From Pseudarthrobacter oxydans (GTDB lineage Bacteria; Actinomycetota; Actinomycetes; Actinomycetales; Micrococcaceae): DNA of 64,000 nucleotides. Location: contig NZ_CP139438.1 of NCBI RefSeq assembly GCF_034258515.1, forward strand, positions 744,001 through 808,000. The letters run 5' to 3'. The position numbers were made by a program, and so were the translations under genes. A model generated the notes under the pieces. The model was not told the origin of the DNA. It saw nothing but the letters and a program-made list of their open reading frames with translations, and made no database searches. This document shows, piece after piece, positions 24,537 to 33,082 of this stretch (the stretch's first letter is position 1; every line of letters starts with the position of its first letter).

Positions 24537-25520
24537 ATGAAAGGCGTCTACATTTCGGAGCCTGGCGGCCCGGAAGTTCTGGAGGTCCGCGAGGTGGAGG
24601 CCCCGGTACCGGGTCCCGGAGAGGTGCTCATCGACGTCGTGGCGGCCGGCCTGAACCGGGCGGACGTGCAGCAGCGGAGGGGTTTGTACCCGCCGCCTCC
24701 CGGCGCATCGGAAATTCCGGGCCTTGAAGTATCCGGCCGGATCGCCGGGTTCGGTCCCGGCGTCACAAAGGCATTCTCCCTCGGTGACAAGGTGGTGGCG
24801 CTGCTGGCCGGCGGCGGGTATGCGCAGCAGGTGGCGGTCCCGGCCGAGCAGGTCCTTCGGGTGCCCGACGGCGTTGACCTGGTGACCGCGGCCGCCCTTC
24901 CCGAGGTTGCGGCCACTGTCTACTCCAACCTGGTGATGACGGCCCAGCTGCAGGCAGGCGAGACCGTCCTGATCCACGGGGCAACGGGCGGGATCGGCAC
25001 CATGGCCATCCAGCTCGCCAAGGCGCTCGGCGCCAAGGTTGCCGCAACTGCAGGATCCGACGAAAAAGTGAGCACGGCGAAAGCCTTCCTGGGGGCCGAC
25101 ATCGCCATCAACTACGCCGAGGAGGACTTTCCGGAAAGCCTTCGCCGCCAGAACGGGGGCAAGGGCGCAGACGTGATCCTCGACGTCGTGGGCGCCAAGT
25201 ACCTGGCCCAGAACGTGGACGCGCTCGCTGACTACGGACGCCTGGTGGTGATTGGACTTCAGGGCGGAAGGAAGGGGGAGCTCGACCTAGGGCAGCTGCT
25301 GAAGAAGCGCGCCGCCGTCGTGGCCACCGCCCTGCGGCCGCGGCCGGTAGCGGAAAAAGGCGCCATCATGAACGCCGTCCGCGACGCCGTGTGGCCGCTG
25401 GTCAGCAACGGATCGGTCAGGCCGCTGGTGGCAAAGACGTTCCCGCTGGACCAGGTGCGCGCCGCCCACCGGTATTTCGACACCGGCGACCACGTGGGCA
25501 AGGTCCTGTTGGTCATGTAG
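24537..25520 (+). CDS. NAD(P)H quinone oxidoreductase (PIG3-type zeta-crystallin family)
   Basis: The 327-residue protein is a zinc-free medium-chain dehydrogenase/reductase. It has the N-terminal GPGEVLIDVVAAGLNRADVQQRRGLYP segment of quinone reductases and the nucleotide-binding loop HGATGGIGTMAIQLAKALGA. It should reduce quinones with NAD(P)H in the cytoplasm. The ATG at 24537 has GGGAG 6 bp upstream, better than the longer start at 24501. A PadR regulator follows 38 bp downstream on the same strand and may be co-transcribed. Confidence 0.93.
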   Translation: MKGVYISEPGGPEVLEVREVEAPVPGPGEVLIDVVAAGLNRADVQQRRGLYPPPPGASEIPGLEVSGRIAGFGPGVTKAFSLGDKVVALLAGGGYAQQVAVPAEQVLRVPDGVDLVTAAALPEVAATVYSNLVMTAQLQAGETVLIHGATGGIGTMAIQLAKALGAKVAATAGSDEKVSTAKAFLGADIAINYAEEDFPESLRRQNGGKGADVILDVVGAKYLAQNVDALADYGRLVVIGLQGGRKGELDLGQLLKKRAAVVATALRPRPVAEKGAIMNAVRDAVWPLVSNGSVRPLVAKTFPLDQVRAAHRYFDTGDHVGKVLLVM

Positions 25521-25558
25521 GTCCGGCACACCGACGCCCGCCAAGTACAAGGAACAGC

Positions 25559-26092
25559 ATGTCCATCCGCCACAGCCTCCTCGCCCTGTTGGAGGACCAG
25601 CCCCGCTACGGCTACCAGCTGCGGGTTGAATTCGAGAACCGCACCGGTGCCACCTGGCCTTTGAACATTGGGCAGGTGTACACCACGCTGGACCGGCTGG
25701 AACGCGATGCGCTGGTGGCCAGGGACGGCGACGACGGGAACGGCCACGTGGTGTACAGCATCACCGCAGCCGGCAGGACCGAAATCCGGAACTGGTTCGC
25801 GGCACCGGTGGAGCGGAACAACCCGCCCCGCAACGAACTGGCCATCAAGCTGGCGCTGGCCGTCACCCTGCCCGGCGTCGACGTCAAGGCCGTCATCCAG
25901 AGCCAGCGGGTGTCCTCCATGAAGTCGCTGCAGGACTATTCGAAGGCCCGCCGGGACATGGCGCTGAACCAGCGCGCCGGTGACACCGCGTCGCTGCTGG
26001 TCCTGGACTCACTCATCTTCCAGGCGGAGGCGGAAGTCCGGTGGCTGGACTTGTGCGAGGCCAGGATGATCCAGCAGGGACAGGGGAAATAG
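25559..26092 (+). CDS. PadR-family transcriptional regulator
   Basis: The 177-residue protein has the PadR winged helix (SIRHSLLALLEDQPRYGYQLR, then NIGQVYTTLDRLERDALV). A C-terminal helical dimerisation region (Vir_C type) follows, from about residue 90. AAGGAA precedes the ATG. It probably represses itself and neighbouring genes; the adjacent quinone reductase is the likely partner, since PadR proteins often sense phenolic or quinone-like compounds. The target is inferred. Confidence 0.9.
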   Translation: MSIRHSLLALLEDQPRYGYQLRVEFENRTGATWPLNIGQVYTTLDRLERDALVARDGDDGNGHVVYSITAAGRTEIRNWFAAPVERNNPPRNELAIKLALAVTLPGVDVKAVIQSQRVSSMKSLQDYSKARRDMALNQRAGDTASLLVLDSLIFQAEAEVRWLDLCEARMIQQGQGK

Positions 26093-26186
26093 GTCACACA
26101 ATTGGGTCTTTTTGAATGACCCGGACAGGCATACCGTAAGTCCCAGGAACCGTCCGGCCGGGCGGTGGAACAAACGGAGGAAGCTC

Positions 26187-26471
26187 ATGACAACGCACGT
26201 CGCCGACTGCAGCGTAACGAACTGTTCCTTTAATGACCACACCAACTGCAACGCCGCCGCCATCACGGTGGGCGGCGCCGAAAACCACGCCCGCTGCGCC
26301 ACGTTCATCGAGACCGGGATCCACGGCGGACTGCCCAAGGTCCTTGCCGACGTCGGGGCGTGCCAGCGCGCCGAGTGCGTCCACAATGACCACCTGATGT
26401 GCAAGGCCACCGAGGTCCACGTCGGCCCCGGCGCCGACAACGCTGACTGCCTCACCTACTCACACGCGTAA
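26187..26471 (+). CDS. Tandem DUF1540 Cys-rich small protein
   Basis: The 94-residue protein has two DUF1540 modules. The first is ADCSVTNCSFNDHTNCNAAAITVG and a following Cys. The second is ACQRAECVHNDHLMCKATEVHVG with C in NADC. Each has four cysteines spaced as C-x4-C-x7-C, probably for metal binding. GGAGGAAG before the ATG at 26187 fixes the start. It is monocistronic and ends at a hairpin. Function of the family is not established. Confidence 0.88.
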   Translation: MTTHVADCSVTNCSFNDHTNCNAAAITVGGAENHARCATFIETGIHGGLPKVLADVGACQRAECVHNDHLMCKATEVHVGPGADNADCLTYSHA

Positions 26472-26500
26472 GGGGGCCGCTTTACGCAGTTCCCACGAGC

Positions 26501-26537
26501 CAAGGCCTCCGCCCGGACCTTCCGGACGGGGGCCTTG
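26501..26537 (+). terminator. Hairpin after the DUF1540 gene
   Basis: Two 16-nt arms (26501-26516 and 26522-26537) pair with two mismatches around a 5-nt loop. A small hairpin CCTGCG-TTGA-CGCAGG follows directly. There is no T-run, so termination efficiency is uncertain. Confidence 0.5.
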
Positions 26538-26703
26538 CCTGCGTTGACGCAGGCACAACTGGCAGCCCGGGTCCGGTCGTTCGTCGCCGCGTCCACTCCG
26601 CTCGCCGCACGTTTCTGCGGCAGCCGGCAGAATGCCTCCGGATTGTGACTGCGGCTTGGTAGGGTGCGTGACAGAAGACGCATAACAATCTCAAGGAGGA
26701 GAC

Positions 26704-29007
26704 ATGGCCGAAACGCCTGATCAGCGGGGTAGTGCATCCGGAGGCAGGGGCGTGGCCGCCACCGACCCGGCGCTGCCGCCGACAGCGGTGGATGAAGCGG
26801 TCCGGGAGGCTGAAGAGCGGAAATGGACACCGGGAAAGATCGCGCTGTGGGCTGCGATTGCCCTCCTCGGCGGCGTGGCATGGTTCATGCTGGCCATCAT
26901 CCGCGGCGAAACCGTGAACGCCATCTGGTTCGTGTTCGCCTCCGTGTGCACCTACCTGATCGGCTACCGCTTCTACTCCAAGGTCATCGAGCGCTACATC
27001 ACCAGGCCTGATGACCGGCGTGCCACTCCGGCGGAGTACAAGGCCGACGGCAAGGATTATGTCCGGACGGACCGCAATGTCCTGTTCGGCCACCATTTTG
27101 CCGCCATCGCCGGCGCCGGGCCGCTGGTGGGCCCGGTCATCGCGGCCCAGATGGGCTACCTGCCGGGCACTATCTGGATCATCATCGGCGTCGTCCTTGC
27201 CGGCGCCGTCCAGGACTACCTTGTGATGTTCTTCTCCATGCGCCGCGGCGGCCGGTCGCTGGGCCAGATGGCCCGCGAGGAACTGGGCGTCATCGGCGGC
27301 ACGGCCGCCCTCATCGCCACCCTGCTCATCATGGTGATCATTGTGGCCATCCTGGCCCTCGTCGTCGTCAACGCCCTGGGCGAGAGCCCATGGGGCGTCT
27401 TCTCCGTCGGCATGACCATTCCGATTGCGCTGTTCATGGGCATCTACCTCCGCTACCTGCGGCCCGGCAAGGTGATGGAGGTTTCGCTGATCGGCTTCGT
27501 CCTGCTGATGGCTGCCATTATCGGCGGCGGCATCGTGGCGGAAACCCCGTGGGGCGCGGACATCTTCAGCCTCGACAAGGTGACCATCGCCTGGGGCCTG
27601 ATCATCTACGGCTTCATCGCCGCCATCCTGCCCGTGTGGCTGCTCCTGGCACCGCGTGACTACCTCTCAACGTTCATGAAGATCGGCGTGATCGTGATGC
27701 TGGCGCTTGCCATCATCGTGGTCCGGCCGGAGATCACCGTTCCCGCGTTCAGCGAGTTCGCCAGCAGGGAAAACGGTCCGGTGTTCCCGGGCGCCCTGTT
27801 CCCGTTCCTGTTCGTCACCATTGCGTGCGGTGCCTTGTCCGGCTTCCATGCACTGATTTCGTCCGGTACCACACCCAAGCTGGTTGAAAAGGAGCGGCAG
27901 ACCCGTTTCATCGGCTACGGCGGAATGCTGATGGAGTCCTTCGTGGCCATCATGGCCCTGGTGGCGGCAATCTCGATCGACCGCGGCCTTTATTTCGCCA
28001 TGAATTCCCCCGCGGCGCTGACCGGCGGCACGGTGGAGACAGCAGCCACCTGGGTCAACAGCCTGGGCCTGGCCGGGGTGAACATCACGCCTGACCTCCT
28101 GAGTGAAACCGCCGCCAACGTGGGTGAAGAAAGCATCGTTTCGCGTACCGGTGGCGCTCCCACCCTGGCCGTGGGGCTCGCCCACATCATGCAGCAGTTC
28201 ATCGGCGGCACGGCCATGATGGCCTTCTGGTACCACTTCGCAATCATGTTCGAGGCCCTTTTCATCCTCACCGCTGTGGACGCCGGCACCCGGGTTGCCC
28301 GGTTCATGCTGCAGGATTCGATCGGCAACTTCATCCCCAAGTTCAAGGAGCACTCCTGGCGTCCCGGGGCCTGGCTCTGCACCGCCATCATGGTCGGTGC
28401 CTGGGGCGCTGTGCTGCTCATGGGCGTCACCGATCCGCTGGGCGGCATCAACACGCTGTTCCCGTTGTTCGGCATCGCCAACCAGTTGCTTGCCGCGATT
28501 GCACTATCCGTGTGCCTGGCCATCGTGGCGAAGCGGGGAACGTTCAACTACCTGTGGATCGTCGCGCTGCCGCTAACGTTCGCCGCCGTGGTCACCATCA
28601 CGGCGAGCTACCAGAAGATCTTCTCGTCCACCCCGGCTGTCGGCTACTTCGCCAACAACGCGGCCTTCAGCAAGGCCCTGGCCGAGGGCAAGACCTCGTT
28701 CGGCACCGCCAAGACGGTCCCGGCCATGGAGGCCGTGGTCAGGAACACGGCGATCCAGGGCTGGCTGTCTGTGATCTTCGTGGTGCTGAGCATCATCGTG
28801 ATCGCGACGGCGCTGCTCGCCACTGCCAAAGCGTTCCGCAACCGCGGGGACGCCGCCGCCACGCGCGGCAACGAGGACCCCGCCCGCCCGTCGCGTGTCT
28901 TCGCCCCTGCCGGACTCATTCCCACTCCTGCCGAGCGCGAGTTGATGGCTGAATGGGAGAAAGTCCCGGCGGAACTGAGGTTCGAAAGGGCGGGCCACCA
29001 CTCATGA
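26704..29007 (+). CDS. cstA: Carbon starvation protein CstA, pyruvate/peptide permease family
   Basis: The 767-residue protein has a cytoplasmic N-terminus of about 55 residues followed by roughly 16 to 18 membrane helices. The conserved CstA segments are present: GHHFAAIAGAGPLVGPVIAAQMGYLPG, GCGALSGFHALISSGTTPK and DAGTRVARFMLQD. CstA proteins take up pyruvate or peptides when preferred carbon runs low. AAGGAGGAGAC before the ATG is a near-perfect ribosome site. The small YbdD gene overlaps its end as ATGA. Confidence 0.95.
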   Translation: MAETPDQRGSASGGRGVAATDPALPPTAVDEAVREAEERKWTPGKIALWAAIALLGGVAWFMLAIIRGETVNAIWFVFASVCTYLIGYRFYSKVIERYITRPDDRRATPAEYKADGKDYVRTDRNVLFGHHFAAIAGAGPLVGPVIAAQMGYLPGTIWIIIGVVLAGAVQDYLVMFFSMRRGGRSLGQMAREELGVIGGTAALIATLLIMVIIVAILALVVVNALGESPWGVFSVGMTIPIALFMGIYLRYLRPGKVMEVSLIGFVLLMAAIIGGGIVAETPWGADIFSLDKVTIAWGLIIYGFIAAILPVWLLLAPRDYLSTFMKIGVIVMLALAIIVVRPEITVPAFSEFASRENGPVFPGALFPFLFVTIACGALSGFHALISSGTTPKLVEKERQTRFIGYGGMLMESFVAIMALVAAISIDRGLYFAMNSPAALTGGTVETAATWVNSLGLAGVNITPDLLSETAANVGEESIVSRTGGAPTLAVGLAHIMQQFIGGTAMMAFWYHFAIMFEALFILTAVDAGTRVARFMLQDSIGNFIPKFKEHSWRPGAWLCTAIMVGAWGAVLLMGVTDPLGGINTLFPLFGIANQLLAAIALSVCLAIVAKRGTFNYLWIVALPLTFAAVVTITASYQKIFSSTPAVGYFANNAAFSKALAEGKTSFGTAKTVPAMEAVVRNTAIQGWLSVIFVVLSIIVIATALLATAKAFRNRGDAAATRGNEDPARPSRVFAPAGLIPTPAERELMAEWEKVPAELRFERAGHHS

Positions 29008-29207
29008 CGGCCGGACTCGTTGTGCTCAAGCGGCGGTTCCGCGGCTTCGCCCAGTACTTCAGCGGAGTCCTGGGCGCGGACGCCTACGCCAAGTACCTCG
29101 AGCACCACAGGGCGGCCGGGCACGGGGAGGCGCCCCTCACGGAGCGCGAGTTCTGGCGCGACCGGACCGACCGCCAGGACAGCAACCCCCAAGGCCGGTG
29201 CTGCTGA
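29004..29207 (+). CDS. YbdD/YjiX family small protein
   Basis: The 67-residue protein has the family core FAQYFSGVLGADAYAKYLEHHR and LTEREFWRDRTDRQDSNPQGRCC, typical of the small partner encoded after cstA. The start overlaps the cstA stop as ATGA (29004-29007), so translation is coupled. In E. coli the partner is needed for CstA-type pyruvate transport. Confidence 0.92.
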   Translation: MTAGLVVLKRRFRGFAQYFSGVLGADAYAKYLEHHRAAGHGEAPLTEREFWRDRTDRQDSNPQGRCC

Positions 29208-29257
29208 TTGAGCTTGCAGCGTACAAGCCGCCGGGAGGGATCATCCAGGGGTTCCGT

Positions 29258-29297
29258 GTGGATCGCTCATGAGAGTATGAACGCATGAGCGATCCAC
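29258..29297. promoter_or_regulatory. Perfect 14-bp inverted repeat over the bpa promoter and start codon
   Basis: Arms GTGGATCGCTCATG (29258-29271) and its exact complement (29284-29297) flank 12 bp. The second arm contains the ATG at 29285. The gap contains GAGTAT, placed 6 nt before the ATG as a -10 box of a leaderless start. It can be a DNA operator or, if transcription starts upstream, an RNA hairpin that hides the start codon. Confidence 0.65.
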
Positions 29298-29917
29298 GAG
29301 ACACTCAATCAGCCGAGGACCTCCCGGTAGAAGGCACTCCCATCGATGAGTGGCAGCCGCCGGTGCCCCCGCCGTCCGCACCTGCCGATCGCAGGAAGCC
29401 CAAGGGCAGCAACATCCAGGACCTGGTGGATGAACCGGCCAAAGTCATGCGGATCGGAACCATGATCCGGCAGCTCCTGGAAGAAGTGAAGTCTGCACCG
29501 CTGGATGAGGCTGCGCGGGGCAGGCTTGCTGAGATCCACGCGCGCTCCATCAAGGAGCTGGAGGACGGGCTGGCTCCTGAACTGGTGGAGGAACTGGACA
29601 GGATCAGCCTGCCCTTCCCCGACGAGGGCACGCCTTCCGACGCTGAACTCCGGATAGCCCAGGCCCAGCTTGTCGGGTGGTTGGAGGGATTGTTCCACGG
29701 CATCCAGACGGCCATCGCTGCCCAGCATGCGGCCCGGGAGAATGCGGCCGCGCAGATGCAGCTCCGGCAGCTGCCGCCCGGCACCATGATCGCCCCGGGA
29801 GTGGTCATCGGCGAGAACGGGGAACCGCAGCGCGCCGGCGCCGGCGCGCGCTCCGGAAGCCCTGCTCGGCCTGGCCAGCGGGACGACCCGGACCACGGTC
29901 CCGGACAATACCTGTAG
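29285..29917 (+). CDS. Bacterial proteasome activator Bpa/PafE
   Basis: The 210-residue protein matches the Bpa family. The helical core (about 45-160) contains DEPAKVMRIGTMIRQLLEEVK and LDEAARGRLAEIHARSIKELEDGL. The C-terminus ends exactly in GQYL, the motif that docks into the 20S proteasome and opens its gate. It forms dodecameric rings and feeds unfolded proteins to the proteasome without ATP. The N-terminal 40 residues are disordered and Pro-rich. Proteasome genes themselves are not in the window. A perfect inverted repeat covers its start. The next gene begins 7 bp downstream. Confidence 0.93.
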   Translation: MSDPRDTQSAEDLPVEGTPIDEWQPPVPPPSAPADRRKPKGSNIQDLVDEPAKVMRIGTMIRQLLEEVKSAPLDEAARGRLAEIHARSIKELEDGLAPELVEELDRISLPFPDEGTPSDAELRIAQAQLVGWLEGLFHGIQTAIAAQHAARENAAAQMQLRQLPPGTMIAPGVVIGENGEPQRAGAGARSGSPARPGQRDDPDHGPGQYL

Positions 29918-29924
29918 GCTCCGC

Positions 29925-30401
29925 TTGGGCTTTTTCAGCGCCGCCAGGCAGGGGCGCAAGGACGACGCGGAGCTGGGCCAGGGGCTATGGCGCCGGGCCC
30001 ATGACCGTTTCCAGCGGGGACTGGACCGCTTCCACCAGGTTCTTGAGGGCGTGGAGGACGACCAGCTGTACGCCGAATTGCTGGAGATCGCCAATGAACT
30101 GGCCAGCCTCCTCGAACGGGTACGGCTGGTATGCATGGAAGCGCAGCGGCGTTCGCCCAACGACAGCCTCAACATCCCTGCGGCCCTTTCCGGGGTTCAC
30201 CGCGCCCTGTCCAAAGCCGGCAACTCCCTGGCGACGACGGCGGAAGCGGCCGCCATGCTCCGGCTCGCCGTGGGCCCCGTCCCGGTAGGTGCAGCCTCGG
30301 TCCGCCGCCGGGCCGAGTCCGTATTCCAGCAGGTGGCCGACGCCGAACGGCACCTCAGCGAAGAGGGTTCAGGACCGCAGCAGTTGGGTATTCCCGGTTA
30401 A
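29925..30401 (+). CDS. Hypothetical helical protein downstream of bpa
   Basis: The 158-residue protein is soluble and almost entirely helical (DRFQRGLDRFHQVLEGVEDDQLYAELLEIANELASLLERVR). No signal peptide or membrane helix is visible, and I do not recognise the family. The TTG at 29925 begins only 7 bp after the bpa stop, so the pair is an operon. A link to proteasome activation is plausible from position only. Confidence 0.7.
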   Translation: MGFFSAARQGRKDDAELGQGLWRRAHDRFQRGLDRFHQVLEGVEDDQLYAELLEIANELASLLERVRLVCMEAQRRSPNDSLNIPAALSGVHRALSKAGNSLATTAEAAAMLRLAVGPVPVGAASVRRRAESVFQQVADAERHLSEEGSGPQQLGIPG

Positions 30402-30464
30402 GCGCCTGGCTTACTTCGGGCCGATACCCGCCGGGCGGAGCCGATAGTTTGGCAGGATGGACGA

Positions 30465-31310
30465 ATGACTCTTTCACCTACCTTGACCTTTAATGACGGA
30501 AACACCATCCCCCAGCTCGGCTACGGCGTGTGGCAGGTTGAGGATGGCGTGGCTGAAAAGGTGGTCCGCCAAGCGTTTGAAGCGGGCTACCGCCACATCG
30601 ATACCGCCAAGATCTACGGCAACGAGGCGGGCGTGGGCCGGGCGATCGCCAGTTCCGGGCTGTCCCCGGAGCAGCTCTTCATCACCACCAAGCTCTGGAA
30701 CGCAGACCAGGGATATGAGTCCACGCTGGCCGCCTTCGAGGAATCCATGGACAGGCTCGGGCTGGAGACCCTGGACCTTTACCTGATCCACTGGATGCAG
30801 CCCAAGCAGGACAAGTACGTGGACACCTGGAAGGCCCTGATCGAGCTGCAGAAGCGCGGCCGGGTCAAGTCCATTGGTGTTTCGAACTTCACTGTCGAGG
30901 GCCTGCAGCGGCTCATCGACGAGACCGGCGTGGTTCCGGCCATCCACCAGATCGAGCTCCACCCGTACTTCAGCCAGCGGGAACTGCGTGAGTTCGGCGC
31001 GGCCAACGGGATTTTGACGCAGGCCTGGTCACCGCTGGGCCAGGGCGGCGAGCTGCTGGACGACGGAACGGTCGCCTCGATCGCAGCCAAGCACGGCGCC
31101 ACGCCTGCGCAGGTTGTCATTGCCTGGCACCTCGCAATCGGCAACGTGGTGATCCCCAAGTCCGTCACCGAGTCCCGGATCCGGGAAAACTTCGCAGCGC
31201 TCGGGGTCAGCCTGGATTCCGGCGACGTCGAGGCCATCAACGCGCTGGACCGCTCCGCCAACGGCGAAGGCCGCATCGGCGCGGACCCCGCAGTTTCCGA
31301 CTTCGCTTAG
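30465..31310 (+). CDS. Aldo/keto reductase
   Basis: The 281-residue protein is an NADPH-dependent aldo/keto reductase of the 2,5-diketo-gluconate reductase type. The catalytic tetrad is visible: D45 and Y50 in HIDTAKIYGNE, Lys in FITTKLW, and His in LYLIHW. The phosphate-binding IPKSVTESRIREN segment near the C-terminus selects NADPH. It reduces aldehydes or ketones; the substrate is unknown. It is monocistronic and ends at a strong hairpin. Confidence 0.94.
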   Translation: MTLSPTLTFNDGNTIPQLGYGVWQVEDGVAEKVVRQAFEAGYRHIDTAKIYGNEAGVGRAIASSGLSPEQLFITTKLWNADQGYESTLAAFEESMDRLGLETLDLYLIHWMQPKQDKYVDTWKALIELQKRGRVKSIGVSNFTVEGLQRLIDETGVVPAIHQIELHPYFSQRELREFGAANGILTQAWSPLGQGGELLDDGTVASIAAKHGATPAQVVIAWHLAIGNVVIPKSVTESRIRENFAALGVSLDSGDVEAINALDRSANGEGRIGADPAVSDFA

Positions 31311-31350
31311 CCGGCGGCCGGCACCCGCGCCATGGTGCCAGCCCCGCAAA

Positions 31351-31381
31351 CCGCCCCGGCCTGTCCAACAGGCCGGGGCGG
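31351..31381. terminator. Bidirectional terminator after aldo/keto reductase
   Basis: A perfect 13-bp GC-rich stem (31351-31363 with 31369-31381) has a 5-nt loop. It lies between convergent genes. No long T-run follows. Confidence 0.75.
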
Positions 31382-31418
31382 CCCGCGTTAAACGGGTGCG
31401 GCAAGTAGCCGGAGCATG

Positions 31419-31604
31419 TCAGGCGGCAGTGCGGATGTGCTCGACTGACACTGCGTCAACGACGGCCCAGCCATCCTCTTCGCGGCACTGCCGGCTGGCG
31501 AAACGCTCCGCCTCGGCCAGCGTGTCAAAGACCTCGGCCCGGGCACGGCCGCAGTCGGCGTCGAAGTACGTGACGTGAAATTCCTGTACCAGTTGGTTTT
31601 CCAT
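31419..31604 (-). CDS. Small hypothetical protein
   Basis: The 61-residue protein (MENQLVQEFHVTYFDADCG...) is of mixed charge, with a plausible beta-beta-alpha-beta pattern and a segment DTLAEAERFASRQCREEDGWAVVDAV. I do not recognise the family. The ATG at 31604 is preferred over 31646 because TGGA lies just upstream and the extension is not protein-like. It is convergent with the aldo/keto reductase. Confidence 0.5.
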   Translation of the reverse strand: MENQLVQEFHVTYFDADCGRARAEVFDTLAEAERFASRQCREEDGWAVVDAVSVEHIRTAA

Positions 31605-31987
31605 GAATCCAGTCTGCAACCGGGGTCTGACATTCTTCGGAATCATCCCCGCGTGTTGCTGTGACCGTAGACCTAAGTAGAAGAACCGGTCCCTATTTGG
31701 AAGTTTCGGGCTGGCAGGTAGAGCCAGGGTAGCCCCGCCAAGGGCGTCCGAGCTGCCAGAACATTAAACGTGGTGGGAATCCGGCTCACGAAGCTAAGGA
31801 AGATACGCGCAGCGGAGTCTCCTTCGCTGGCCTGGTCGCAATCATCTCCCACACTGGCTATGTGCCGTACGAATTTTCGCGGTCGTCCGGTCCGGCTGAA
31901 CAGGACCTTAACAAGTGTTAATTTGTGCATGAAGGGGACAGCCCGCCGGCCGCTCAACCCGCGTGCCTGTAGTGACTTCGACTTGGG
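31605..31987. other. Low-GC intergenic region at the border of the immunity island
   Basis: This 383-bp stretch has clearly lower GC than its surroundings and only short frames without ribosome sites. No known protein signature was found on either strand. It borders genes of probable foreign origin. Confidence 0.4.
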
Positions 31988-32422
31988 TTACTCGGTTTGT
32001 CCGTCCGCCCTCGTCAGGGTGACCATGTAGCGGTCGTCCCCTTCGATGCCGTCGTTATCGATCGATTCCAGGTTGAAGTACTGCACCTCCACCCGGTAGG
32101 TGCCCGGTGGCACCTCCACCTTTCCGCCGCTCATGCCGTTGTCCGTGGGTCCCGATACCTCCACCACTCCGCTGGGGACCTCCAGGATTCCCGTCATGAC
32201 CCTGTCCACGCTGCCGATGAATGACCGCTCCGAGTCGAGGCGGAGCAGAACGGGTGCGTTGAAATCGCGCGCTGTGCCCACGGCGACATAGCGGTCGCCC
32301 TGGACGAACATGGATTCGATGGTTTCGTCCGTCCATTTCGCCCAAAGATCCGAGAAGTCCGCGGTCGAGTCCGAGACCGTGAACTGGTGGTAATCGGTGA
32401 AGAGGTTGAATTCGGCGTCCAT
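31988..32422 (-). CDS. ComJ-like DNase-inhibitor/immunity family protein
   Basis: The 144-residue protein resembles Bacillus ComJ, the inhibitor of the competence nuclease NucA. It shares a YHQFTV block near the N-terminus, the WTDETIE block, a segment with similar pattern to FILFRLNS (here APVLLRLDS), a central beta-rich part and a PPGTYRVEV block. I base this on recollection of the ComJ sequence, not on a search. The ATG at 32422 has TAGGAG 7 bp upstream. It follows the DUF416 gene by 38 bp on the same strand. Such proteins serve as immunity factors for secreted nuclease toxins; no cognate toxin gene is adjacent, so it would be an orphan. Confidence 0.65.
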   Translation of the reverse strand: MDAEFNLFTDYHQFTVSDSTADFSDLWAKWTDETIESMFVQGDRYVAVGTARDFNAPVLLRLDSERSFIGSVDRVMTGILEVPSGVVEVSGPTDNGMSGGKVEVPPGTYRVEVQYFNLESIDNDGIEGDDRYMVTLTRADGQTE

Positions 32423-32460
32423 GCTGGCTCCTACCCGTCGTTGATCTGGACCATCAGCTC

Positions 32461-33078
32461 CTATCTGAACGAGGAGGCCCACGACTGGCCCGCCGACCGC
32501 GCCAGTCGCTGCAACTGGTCCCAGGAAGATGGCGTGGCCTCGCAAATCTTGAGGGCTTGATCAAGAAAGGCCAAGGCAGATTGCATGCCCGCCGATGAAT
32601 CGAGGCCCGCATTCTGGGCCGAAATGTCGCTGATCTTGCGGACGAGCAACTCGTCCGAGCCCATGTCGGGCTGGCTGCACGAGTATTCGGCTGCTTCGTA
32701 AACCTGCCGTGCGGCCCACGCGGCCTCCTGAGCGTCATCAGACAGCCATGTCCTGATCGCGTACGCCAGTGCAGCAGCGGCGTTTTGCGCGTACCCCATA
32801 TCAAACAACCATGGCTCGTCATCCGTAGGTCCGAATGCGGCGGCTTCGGAAGCCAACGAGCTGACGACGGCATTGTCTTTGGAAACAGCGCCCCAGACGG
32901 AGTCGAGGATGTCTCGTGCCCGCGATTCATTGGCGCTTTCTTCAGCCCTGCGCCAGTAGCGCTCCTGCAGGGGAACCAGGCTATCCGCGCATGCCGCAGC
33001 GAAGGCCGTCTTGGCTCTCTTATCGAGGTGTGAAAGCCGCTCCTTCAGGGCCGCCTCGTCGTAAACCTCTGTTAACAA
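32461..33078 (-). CDS. DUF416-like family protein, probable immunity protein
   Basis: The 205-residue protein is mostly helical. Its layout agrees with the DUF416/YjaG family: an N-terminal LSHLDKRAKTAFAAACADSLVPLQERYW, a central ARDILDSVWGAV segment and a repeated Ala-rich helix block. The start appears to be TTG at 33078, only 4 nt after the stop of a broken toxin-like frame (33083), so it was probably translated by coupling to it. That position, plus the ComJ-like gene next to it, suggests an immunity protein. Activity against any particular toxin is inferred. Confidence 0.6.
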   Translation of the reverse strand: MLTEVYDEAALKERLSHLDKRAKTAFAAACADSLVPLQERYWRRAEESANESRARDILDSVWGAVSKDNAVVSSLASEAAAFGPTDDEPWLFDMGYAQNAAAALAYAIRTWLSDDAQEAAWAARQVYEAAEYSCSQPDMGSDELLVRKISDISAQNAGLDSSAGMQSALAFLDQALKICEATPSSWDQLQRLARSAGQSWASSFR

Positions 33079-33082
33079 CTCG

